DNA of 64,000 bases, taken from the NCBI RefSeq assembly GCF_900103865.1, contig NZ_FNII01000007.1, forward strand, positions 62,001 to 126,000, given 5' to 3'. This stretch comes from Vreelandella arcis (GTDB taxonomy: Bacteria > Pseudomonadota > Gammaproteobacteria > Pseudomonadales > Halomonadaceae). Shown in pieces: positions 1-7,307 of this stretch. Each line of letters begins with the position of its first letter. The first letter of the stretch is position 1. The translations under genes were made by a program, and so were the position numbers. Under the pieces are notes generated by a model. That model saw only the letters and a program-made list of their open reading frames with translations, did not search any database and was not told where the DNA came from.

Positions 1-693
1 TGCATAATCGTAATTGGCTACCATGAAATAATCCATAAGAATGGAGTTGCTTTTTAATAGCCTGCCTTTAAGCAGGTTGTTTTTTGAAAACCATTCGCTG
101 AGCAGTGGGTAATGCATTTCAGTATTAGGCGAAATCCATGAAATATCGCTTTCTAGCCAGTCAGTATGTTTGCTCTTCTGTGAAACATAGACAGCCTGGT
201 CAATAGGCAGAATCTTTTTTCCGATAAGTGTTTCATTCGGGTTGACCACGGGGCGAAACGCAATATCCGCGTCACGAGCTTCAAGACTCATGAGTTTATT
301 GCTAACAATGACGCTTATATTCAGCTCCGTATATTTGCAATTGAAGTCGTGAATAATATCGCCCAACAAGCCATACATTAATGTATCCGTAGTAGTGACT
401 GTTAAGTTTCCGGTTAGTGTTTCTTTGGCAGAGTACAGTTTTCGTTGGGCATAAAGAACTTGTTTTTCTATTTCCTTTGCACTTCTCACCAGCTCTAATC
501 CAGCGAGTGTTGGCACATAAGCATTGTTTTCACGATGGAATAGCTTTACCCCACACCTGCTCTCAATCTCTGCGAGGCGCCTGTATATTGTAGGTTGACT
601 GACATGTAGTTTGCTCGCTGCGTTCTTAAGCACTTTTTCTTCAGCAATTGCCAGCACAACTTTAAAGTCGTCCCACTTTAGATTCTCAATCAT
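1..693 (-). CDS. LysR-family transcriptional regulator (3' end outside window)
   Basis: Read on the minus strand from an ATG at 693, an uninterrupted 231-codon frame runs off the left edge. It begins MIENLKWDDFKVVLAIAEE and has a LysR winged helix-turn-helix (about residues 5-65, with SKLHVSQPTIYRRL as the recognition region), then the start of a substrate-binding domain. It is divergent from the MFS gene at 738 with only about 45-90 bp between them, so it probably controls that transporter. The gene is AT-rich compared with most of the window, which suggests recent acquisition. The effector cannot be inferred. Confidence 0.9.
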   Translation of the reverse strand, partial: MIENLKWDDFKVVLAIAEEKVLKNAASKLHVSQPTIYRRLAEIESRCGVKLFHRENNAYVPTLAGLELVRSAKEIEKQVLYAQRKLYSAKETLTGNLTVTTTDTLMYGLLGDIIHDFNCKYTELNISVIVSNKLMSLEARDADIAFRPVVNPNETLIGKKILPIDQAVYVSQKSKHTDWLESDISWISPNTEMHYPLLSEWFSKNNLLKGRLLKSNSILMDYFMVANYDYA

Positions 694-737
694 GAAAAAC
701 TCATTCTCATTAATGATAATTTACATGTTAGTCATGA

Positions 738-2015
738 GTGGATAATATTTCAATAAATTCATTAACAGAATTTAATATTGCTATGAGTGAAATGCAGAGA
801 ACTGTTCCAGTGATATCTTCACAGCAGAAATTCAACGCTATTCTGGTTGCTGCTTTATGCGTTATCACTGCCGGCAGTTATGTAACCCTATCAGGCTTGT
901 TGACGTCACAGCTAATTGAAGAGCTCGGCTGGTCGTCCCTCAATATAACCTTTGGCATCACCGTCAATATGATCCTTTATGGTGCGACAGCACCATTCGC
1001 CATTCATTTGATGGAAAAATACGGAATCAAAAAAATTGTCATACTAAGTCTTGTGACACTTTGTGCAGGTGCATTGGTGTGCACAATAAATTCAAAAATA
1101 ATCTTCAATCTTGCCTGGGGTATTTTAGTGGGGCTGGGGTGTGGCGTATTAACGATGTCATTTGGTGCGCTCTTTGCTCGTTCCTGGTTTGAGAAAACGG
1201 GCCTGCCGACAGGTATATTGACGGCTTCCTCGGTTACCGGTCAATTTGTATTACTACCCATGTGGGCAAAGCTAGCCAATGAATTTGGCTGGCGAGCGCC
1301 GTTAATCGGCTGCATTGTCTTAACCCTAATCACATTGTTGGTGATATGTTTGCTGCTGAATGAGAGGCACTCGGCGGTTAGAACGGTGACTGCTTATAAT
1401 ATTAAGCCGAATAGTACATTTGCAGATGTCTTTATTAACTTAAAAGGGTTCGTAAAGAATAAAAAATTTTGGGTAATCGCATTAGCGTTTGGAATGTGTG
1501 GCGCCACTACGAATGGCTTGATGTGGAGTAGTTTTACGCCGGCAGCAACGTTAGAGGGGATATCGGTAGCGGACGCATCTTATTTGCTATTGATAGTAGG
1601 CGTTTTAAATATTCCAGGTACGATTGGGGCCGGATGGCTTTCAGATAGAGTCAATAAACAAGCATTGCTAGCGGTTATCTTCTTTTTGCGTGGCGCGAGT
1701 TTGATTTGGCTACCCTTTATTTTATCGCAACCCGTTGGATGGGAGCTGATAGCCTTTGCCGTCGTGTTTGGTGTATTTGATGTTGCAACGGTTCCTCCTG
1801 TGATTAATTTGTGCAACCACATATTTGGTGATCAAGGGCCTTCGGCTTTTAGCTGGATCAACGTGGCTCATCAGGTAGGCGCTGGGTTGGTTGCTTTTTT
1901 AGGCGGGTTAATTGCCTTTATGACGGGATCATATTTTGTGTTGTGGTTTATTGCAGGCGGGATCTGTTTCATTGCTGCTTTGATTGTACTTAGTCCTTAT
2001 CATGGCGAGAACTAA
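738..2015 (+). CDS. MFS transporter, OFA/monocarboxylate-like
   Basis: Inner-membrane permease of about 425 residues with twelve predicted hydrophobic segments. The cytoplasmic loop 2-3 motif is weak (MEKYGIKKI) and loop 8-9 carries GAGWLSDRVNKQ, both typical of the major facilitator superfamily. The shape resembles oxalate/formate or monocarboxylate MFS members, but the substrate is unknown. The longest frame uses a GTG at 738. An in-frame ATG at 783 (MSEMQRTVPV) is equally plausible, and neither has a strong ribosome site. It is divergent from the LysR gene at 693, its likely regulator, and shares that gene's low GC content. Confidence 0.85.
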   Translation: MDNISINSLTEFNIAMSEMQRTVPVISSQQKFNAILVAALCVITAGSYVTLSGLLTSQLIEELGWSSLNITFGITVNMILYGATAPFAIHLMEKYGIKKIVILSLVTLCAGALVCTINSKIIFNLAWGILVGLGCGVLTMSFGALFARSWFEKTGLPTGILTASSVTGQFVLLPMWAKLANEFGWRAPLIGCIVLTLITLLVICLLLNERHSAVRTVTAYNIKPNSTFADVFINLKGFVKNKKFWVIALAFGMCGATTNGLMWSSFTPAATLEGISVADASYLLLIVGVLNIPGTIGAGWLSDRVNKQALLAVIFFLRGASLIWLPFILSQPVGWELIAFAVVFGVFDVATVPPVINLCNHIFGDQGPSAFSWINVAHQVGAGLVAFLGGLIAFMTGSYFVLWFIAGGICFIAALIVLSPYHGEN

Positions 2016-2071
2016 AAAGTCCGCTCGTTAAACTACGAACAGCCCTTTTTAAGGTATGCTTTTCAGCGGAA

Positions 2072-2527
2072 ATGGCGACTGAGAAAAACACCATGACGAG
2101 GATGCTTCCCCACCGTCTGCTGCTTGCCGCTGAAATGCTCTTGTTGGCACTGCCTATTACGCTCCTTTGCGGGTTGCTTGGTGTGGGGGTGGTACTTGCC
2201 AACGCATTCCCCTGGTGGGAGCAGATGCTGGTCATCCACTTCGTGCTGTTGGGCTTGGTGGGGATGGCTGGCCTTTGGCGGGTGGCGCTGGCGACGATAT
2301 GGCCGAGTCAGCAGCAGCGGCCGGCTTACAATGCATGGTGGTGGCACGCGGCTTGTTTGGGGGCTGGGTTATTGGGTGTTTCGTTGCTGCTTTATGGCTT
2401 GATTGCGCTGGGCTGGGAGCCGCCCGAGTGGGTCGTCGTCATGGCGACAGGCGTGTACACCATGCCACTGTTGGTGCCATTTCTGCATGTTGCCTACTGT
2501 CGGCGAGTGTTTATGTCGGCTAAATAG
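2072..2527 (+). CDS. small four-helix membrane protein, function unknown
   Basis: A 151-residue protein with about four hydrophobic segments (roughly residues 17-43, 50-74, 88-113 and 119-142) and a Trp-rich stretch (NAWWWHAA) after helix two. I recognise no family. An alternative start at MTRMLPHR would remove seven residues. It stands alone between the MFS gene and the SOS-type promoter at 2591. Its GC-rich codon use contrasts with the preceding gene, marking the right border of the AT-rich segment. Confidence 0.6.
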   Translation: MATEKNTMTRMLPHRLLLAAEMLLLALPITLLCGLLGVGVVLANAFPWWEQMLVIHFVLLGLVGMAGLWRVALATIWPSQQQRPAYNAWWWHAACLGAGLLGVSLLLYGLIALGWEPPEWVVVMATGVYTMPLLVPFLHVAYCRRVFMSAK

Positions 2528-2590
2528 ACCTGCCTTTGATCCCGTGTTGCCACTCACGATTTAAGTGATAGATGTTGAGGGCAATAATTT

Positions 2591-2639
2591 TTGGATAAAT
2601 TTGCTGTATGGGTATACAGTTTTATGGGAGAATTATACT
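2591..2639 (+). promoter_or_regulatory. LexA (SOS) box over a promoter
   Basis: CTGTATGGGTATACAG at 2604-2619 is a perfect match to the E. coli-type LexA consensus CTGT-N8-ACAG, with fully symmetric six-base arms. It overlaps a plausible sigma-70 promoter: TTGGAT at 2591-2596, a 16-bp spacer, and TATACA at 2613-2618. A second possible -10 (TATACT) lies at 2634. The next start codon is that of the RhuM-Fic gene at 2701. LexA control of that gene is an inference from position. Confidence 0.7.
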
Positions 2640-2700
2640 TGGCTAATTAAGGGATTGCGCTAGCAATGCGTTGGCCGCAACAAAATGGAGGCAGCAGTCG

Positions 2701-3699
2701 ATGAAGGATCAACAAATACAGATATTCACCAGCGAAGACGGTCAAGCACAGCTGGAAGTGGCGCTGGAACAGGACACTGTCTGGTTGAGTCAGGCACAGA
2801 TGGCAGAGCTTTTCGGCAAAGATCTGCGAACGGTTAACGAGCATATTGGCAACGTGTTCGCAGAGGGAGAACTGGAGAGAGAAGGAACTATCCGGAAATT
2901 CCGGATAGTTCGCCAGGAGGGTAAGCGTCAGGTTCAGCGTGAAATAGACCACTACAATTTAGACGCCATCATCTCGGTTGGCTACCGAGTGAAATCTCAG
3001 CGTGGTGTACAGTTCCGCAAGTGGGCGACCCGCGTCCTGAAAGACCATCTGGTTCAAGGCTATACTCTGAACCAGCGACGCCTAACCGAACGCGGTATCG
3101 AGTTTGAGCAGGCGGTGAAACTGCTCAGCCAAACCCTGACCAATCAAGGGTTGGTATCTAACGAAGGCGAGGCCGTCGCGCGTGTTATTAGCGATTACGC
3201 ACGTTCTTGGAGCTTGTTGCAGGGTTATGATGAACAGCAGTTAGCCGAGCTAAACATCAAGCAGCCTGATATGCATTCGTTGGAGGTGGAAGAGGCGTTG
3301 AAGGCGATTGGTGAGTTAAAGCAGACGTTAATCGCCAAAGGCGAGGCAACCGAGCTGTTCGGTCAGGTGCGAGGTGACGGTTTGACATCGGCCCTGGCCA
3401 CCATTGAACAGGGCTTTGGCGACGAGCTGTTTTATCCGAACGTGGCCACCCGCGCGGCGCATTTGCTTTATTTTGTGATCAAAAACCACCCTTTGGCTGA
3501 TGGAAACAAGCGCTGCGGGTCGTTTCTGTTTCTTTGGTACCTGCGCCGCAATGCGGCCTTGCTGGCCCGGCCCGTTGAGCAACTGATCAACGACAACACC
3601 TTAGTGGCGCTGGCGCTGCTGGTCGCAGAAAGTCAGCCGGATCAGAAAGCGCTGATGATTCGGCTGATCGAGCATTTTATACTGCTTAAAGAGCATTAA
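2701..3699 (+). CDS. RhuM-family protein fused to a Fic/DOC domain
   Basis: A 332-residue two-part protein. Residues about 5-115 match the RhuM ('virulence protein') family, with a helix-turn-helix-like start (WLSQAQMAELFGKDLRTVNEHI) and the conserved YNLDAIISVGYRVKS segment. The C-terminal part carries a Fic motif, HPLADGNKR, at residues 263-271, with the catalytic His and the GNKR phosphate-binding loop. Fic enzymes usually transfer AMP or another nucleotide to proteins. I chose the ATG at 2701 because GGAGG lies nine bases upstream; the longer frame needs a TTG at 2671. A LexA box precedes it. The target is unknown, and no separate antitoxin gene is adjacent. Confidence 0.88.
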   Translation: MKDQQIQIFTSEDGQAQLEVALEQDTVWLSQAQMAELFGKDLRTVNEHIGNVFAEGELEREGTIRKFRIVRQEGKRQVQREIDHYNLDAIISVGYRVKSQRGVQFRKWATRVLKDHLVQGYTLNQRRLTERGIEFEQAVKLLSQTLTNQGLVSNEGEAVARVISDYARSWSLLQGYDEQQLAELNIKQPDMHSLEVEEALKAIGELKQTLIAKGEATELFGQVRGDGLTSALATIEQGFGDELFYPNVATRAAHLLYFVIKNHPLADGNKRCGSFLFLWYLRRNAALLARPVEQLINDNTLVALALLVAESQPDQKALMIRLIEHFILLKEH

Positions 3700-3746
3700 T
3701 GGCTGGTGCGCCGCCAACGGGCGTAATTGCTTGATAGCCACTTAAT

Positions 3747-3765
3747 CCCCGCTATAAAAGCGGGG
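3747..3765. terminator. short GC hairpin, probable terminator
   Basis: CCCCGCT-ATAAA-AGCGGGG forms a seven-base-pair hairpin between the convergent RhuM-Fic and DUF1330 genes. It is followed by GCTTT rather than a full T-tract, so termination strength is uncertain. It could serve both strands. Confidence 0.55.
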
Positions 3766-3775
3766 GCTTTGCTGA

Positions 3776-4072
3776 TTAAGCCTCCTCAATCCCATCCACA
3801 ATAAACACGCGGTAATCGGCCCCCTGGAAGCGGTGCTGGCGGGCTTCATGGTAGGCGGGGCTTTGGTACCAGGCGCGGGCGGCGGCCATATCGGGGAAGC
3901 GTAAAATCACCGCGCCTTCCATGGCGCTGCCTTCGAGCACTTTAAAGTCGCCGTAGAACGCGAGCGGTTCAGGGTCGTGGCCTTCGCGGGCGGCTTTGGC
4001 CTTTTCGCTGTAGCGCTCCATTTCGTCAGTGTCGTGGGTGTGTTCTTTGATCATCACCACATAGGCGGTCAT
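3776..4072 (-). CDS. DUF1330 domain protein
   Basis: A 98-residue ferredoxin-like (dimeric alpha-beta barrel type) protein. It has the usual DUF1330 pattern: an N-terminal TAYVVMIKEH strand, a conserved LEGSAMEGAVILRFPD core and a C-terminal YHEARQHRFQGADYRVFIVDG. Family members are small cytoplasmic proteins without an assigned reaction. AAGGAA sits just before the ATG. It precedes, on the same strand, nothing obviously linked; the upstream neighbour is the cupin gene at 4183-4704, about 110 bp away, so co-transcription is possible. Confidence 0.85.
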   Translation of the reverse strand: MTAYVVMIKEHTHDTDEMERYSEKAKAAREGHDPEPLAFYGDFKVLEGSAMEGAVILRFPDMAAARAWYQSPAYHEARQHRFQGADYRVFIVDGIEEA

Positions 4073-4182
4073 AGGGCTTTCCTTCAGTATTTGAAATGAG
4101 GGTGTCCAGAGCGGCTTAGGCCATGGCTATCGGCTGTATGTAGGCCTGTTGATAATACCGTTTATCGGCAGGGTCAAGGCCG

Positions 4183-4704
4183 TTACGGCGTCGTTTTTGC
4201 CCATAGGGTTTTCAGCGGGCCGCCTACCGGGTCGCTTTCGGGCATCGCCACGCTATCCACGCGCGCCTGCGCCGCTTCCAGCTGTGTCGGGTCGCCGCGC
4301 TCTATCGCCGGCTTTTGGCTTGGTGGGTAGGCGCCTACCATGCAGAAATCATCGTCCGCTTCCAGGCTGGCATGCCCAACGCCTGCGGGCAGCACCAGCA
4401 CATCGCCTGCGCAAAGCATCAGTTCGCGCCCGTTAGGGCCACCCAGCCTTGCGCGGGCTTGTCCGCGGAAGATGCCCAACGCTTCATGGGCGGTGGAGTG
4501 GAAGTGGTCGAAGTCATACAGGTGGTAGCGCCACGCCGGCAGCCAGCCATGGCGCTTGAACATGGCTTCGAACGAGGTGGCACGCTCCTCTGGATTACTG
4601 GTGTCAATAACGCTGCGGTAGATCAACACCGGCAGTGGGGAGTTGGGGTAGCCGGTCGCTGCATCGCTGTCGAGATGGAGTCGTTCGGGCTGGGGGATCG
4701 ACAT
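4183..4704 (-). CDS. cupin-fold protein, YjlB-like
   Basis: A 173-residue single-domain cupin. The metal-site pattern is visible as HFHSTAHEALGIFRG (first motif with His and Glu ligands) and LPAGVGHASL (second motif with the last His). The overall layout resembles YjlB-type cupins. Its reaction is unknown; many relatives bind a divalent metal in the cytoplasm. The start ATG follows GAGGAGGCCAGG. It is divergent from the Bcr/CflA exporter at 4953 across an AT-rich intergenic stretch (4705-4952). Confidence 0.8.
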   Translation of the reverse strand: MSIPQPERLHLDSDAATGYPNSPLPVLIYRSVIDTSNPEERATSFEAMFKRHGWLPAWRYHLYDFDHFHSTAHEALGIFRGQARARLGGPNGRELMLCAGDVLVLPAGVGHASLEADDDFCMVGAYPPSQKPAIERGDPTQLEAAQARVDSVAMPESDPVGGPLKTLWAKTTP

Positions 4705-4952
4705 CCTGGCCTCCTCGTTGGGGGTGTGCTTTTCAGCATGGTTTTTAGCCTAGTTTTTAAAAAACAGTTTTAAAATAGCTTTGAGCACACTCTTTTGCAT
4801 CGCCGAGCTAACCGATAACAGGCTTGCTGCGTGTTTTATCGGTTACTGCCCAGCAGCGTCTCCCAAGTTTTCTGTTCGATTGCCTTGATAGCATCAGCCG
4901 GTATCATATCGTTGATGTTGTCCATCATTACGCCCTTTTACCGCGAGCTTCT

Positions 4953-6149
4953 ATGATCCAATCTAAAACGCCCTTCATTGTGGTGCTGAGCCTGGCATTG
5001 ACCATGATGCTGGGTCCGTTTTCCATGGATACGTACTTGCCGGCTTTTCCAGTTATTGGTGAATCGCTGGGGATCTCTCAGCAGGCGGTATCGCTGAGTG
5101 TTTCAGTGTATGTACTCGCATTGGCGCTTGGCCAGTTAATCGGCGGTGCGCTTTCAGACCGCTTCGGGCGCCAGCGGGTGTTGATGAGCGGGCTGGCGAT
5201 TTTTGCGTTCTCAAGCATCGTCATTGGTATGGCGGATTCTTTGAACACGCTGCTCGGCGGGCGGGCCGTTCAGGCCCTTGGCGCCGGTTTTACCCTGGTA
5301 TCAGTACCTGCGCTGGTGCGTGACCGGGTGGCGGGCCGCGACGCCGCGAAACTGTTCTCGATGATGGGCTTTATCATGGTGCTGGCACCTGGCATTGCGC
5401 CGGGCGTCGGCAGCGCGATTCTGGCGCTGGGTTCCTGGCACTATATCTTTTTCGCCTTGGCGGTATACGCGTTACTGCTGGTGCCGTTGCTGGTGCGGGT
5501 GATCTTTACCGGCACGGGCAAGGTGTCTCGAGCGAAAAGCCCTAAGATGAGCCTGCTGGCGCGTTACAAGCTGGTACTGTCGACAAAGCCAGCCTTGCCG
5601 TTCATCGTTTGGCAGGCCGCGTCTTTTTCTACCCTGATGATGTTCATCACCTATGCGTCATTTATCTATCAGGGGCACTTCGGCCAGTCGCCCTCGGCTT
5701 TTTCGATGCTGTTTGCGGCGAATATCGTCGCGATGCTTATCTTTAATATTATCAATCGAGTGTTGCTTTCCAGGCTACCGTCACTGCGTATCCTGCAGTT
5801 GGCAACGGGCTGTCAGGCAGTGGGCATAGTATTGCTGGTGATGGCTGCTTTTATGGAGTGGCCTCAATACGCTTTCCTGCCCGCCATGATGCTGGCCATC
5901 GGCTCGATAGGGGCGATCTCGCCGAATATTCAGGCGTGCTTTTTGGAGTTCTTTCCCACCAGTGGCGGGACGGCCGCAGCGCTTCTAGGCGCAGCACAGT
6001 TCGGTGTCGCCGGGCTGCTGAGCGCATTGTCCGCCATGTTGCCGCATACGCTTGAAGCGGTCATTCTGGCCATGGCCGCCTGTGGCTCGGTGGCGTATCT
6101 GATGCTTGCCCGCTCTGTCATCAAAGGGCGTGCAGCTGTCGAGGCGTAG
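4953..6149 (+). CDS. Bcr/CflA-family multidrug efflux MFS transporter
   Basis: A 398-residue, twelve-helix exporter of the DHA1 group. TM1 carries MLGPFSMDTYLPAFPVIGE, the hallmark of Bcr/CflA proteins. Motif A is present after TM2 (GALSDRFGRQRV) and motif C in TM5 (GIAPGVGSAIL). I chose the ATG at 4953 (MIQSKTPFIVV) because it gives the family's usual length; the upstream extension to a TTG at 4824 adds non-family sequence. It probably expels small drugs using the proton gradient; the substrate is not predictable. Confidence 0.88.
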   Translation: MIQSKTPFIVVLSLALTMMLGPFSMDTYLPAFPVIGESLGISQQAVSLSVSVYVLALALGQLIGGALSDRFGRQRVLMSGLAIFAFSSIVIGMADSLNTLLGGRAVQALGAGFTLVSVPALVRDRVAGRDAAKLFSMMGFIMVLAPGIAPGVGSAILALGSWHYIFFALAVYALLLVPLLVRVIFTGTGKVSRAKSPKMSLLARYKLVLSTKPALPFIVWQAASFSTLMMFITYASFIYQGHFGQSPSAFSMLFAANIVAMLIFNIINRVLLSRLPSLRILQLATGCQAVGIVLLVMAAFMEWPQYAFLPAMMLAIGSIGAISPNIQACFLEFFPTSGGTAAALLGAAQFGVAGLLSALSAMLPHTLEAVILAMAACGSVAYLMLARSVIKGRAAVEA

Positions 6150-6222
6150 TGAGTTAGGCGGTATTCTCCTGTCGTGACGGTGGGTATGGAAACATTGCTT
6201 ACCTTTGACACCGCCGCCTGAG

Positions 6223-6990
6223 TCAGTGCCACGAGAGCGCTGGTTCTCTCAAGCGCCGCCTACTGATCTCAATGAGAACCGTACATAGCAATGCGGCTAC
6301 TGCGGTGGCATGAAAGGCATAGCTTGTGCCCCAACTGGCAGCGACAACGCCACCCATCAAGGGCCCTACCACCTGGCCGATATACTGGAAGGATGTTGAT
6401 ATTCCCATCACACGTCCAAGGCTCCCGGCATCGGTGTATACATGTTTGAGTGCTGACTTAAGGCAAGGCAGCACGCCTCCCAGGGCCAGTCCCATCGCGA
6501 AACGGAGCCCCATTAGTGTATAAATATCCCTAACAAAGGCTTGAGGAATGATCAGCAAGGCACCTATTGCGAAACCATAAGCGGCAACGCGCATAGAGCC
6601 ATAACGATCAGCCAAACTACCAAGCATAAGAGAGGAGAGTAGGCTTCCCAATGCGGTGATAGACAGGACAATGCCTGCCGCTGAGGTTGTCTCGAAAGGG
6701 GCATGATACATGCCGCCCACAACGCTATAGATGATGGGCTCGATCGACAGGTTGGCCACCAGCACCCCCATGGTCGCTATCAGCAGTGCCCAGATACTGA
6801 AATCGAAAGGAGCAGCGTGCGCTGTAGACTCTCCACGTGCTCTCTGCGGAGTATGCTTTTCCTTGACCAGAAAAAAGGTTGAGACAACATTGAAGAAAAT
6901 CATGCCGCCAGAAATGAAGAACGCCTCACGCATGCCGACATGGGCCGAGATAAAACCTCCCAGCATGGGGCCAGCCAAACTTCTATAGAG
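6223..6990 (-). pseudogene. MFS transporter lacking its N-terminal third
   Basis: The frame starts inside what should be TM5 (SLAGPMLGGFISAHVGMREA) and continues through about seven further helices, with motif A of the second half visible as GSLADRYGSMRVA. A complete MFS protein would need roughly 130 more residues before this. Upstream of about position 6990 the minus strand no longer resembles an MFS protein. On the plus strand the sequence turns into an amidase tail, so a deletion has joined two unrelated genes. It is probably non-functional. Confidence 0.75.
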
Positions 6991-6994
6991 CAGG

Positions 6995-7140
6995 AAACCT
7001 TTACCTGGGAGGACGGCAGTCAAGAGAGTGTTGCCGAGGCGTATGTGCGCTTATGTGCACCCGCCAATGTGACCGGGCTACCCGCGCTGACCGTGCCGTT
7101 CGGTAAGGATCATCAAGGGCTACCGATAGGCGGGGTGGTT
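6995..7140 (+). pseudogene. C-terminal remnant of an amidase-signature enzyme
   Basis: One plus-strand frame reads ESVAEAYVRLCAPANVTG followed by LPALTVPFGKDHQGLPIG. This is the conserved near-C-terminal segment of amidase-signature (GatA/AtzF-type) hydrolases. The catalytic Lys-Ser-Ser core is absent, and after LPIG the match fades before a stop at 7165. It abuts the headless MFS gene at about 6990. Only a fossil remains. Confidence 0.65.
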
Positions 7141-7173
7141 CAGCGTCGTCGAGTGTTGCAATTATGAGCAATA

Positions 7174-7238
7174 GATAAAAATAAATGATTATGATTGGCA
7201 TTAGTACTATTGACTCCGCGTTACCCCCTTTGGATACT
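7174..7238 (+). promoter_or_regulatory. Fur-type operator and promoter of the siderophore receptor
   Basis: The AT-rich stretch at 7174-7198 reads on the minus strand as AATCATAATCATTTAT, close to the repeated GATAAT/ATTATC hexamers of Fur boxes. Directly downstream lie TTGACT (7210-7215), a 17-bp spacer and GATACT (7233-7238), a good -35/-10 pair. The receptor ATG is 70 bp further on. Iron repression is the expected behaviour for this gene class; the operator match is imperfect. Confidence 0.55.
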
Positions 7239-7307
7239 CTCCCGGCCTTTTAAAAGAAAACCATAAGGCGAGCAGGGCAGGTTTATTCATTTCAAGGGGT
7301 CTTCAAC

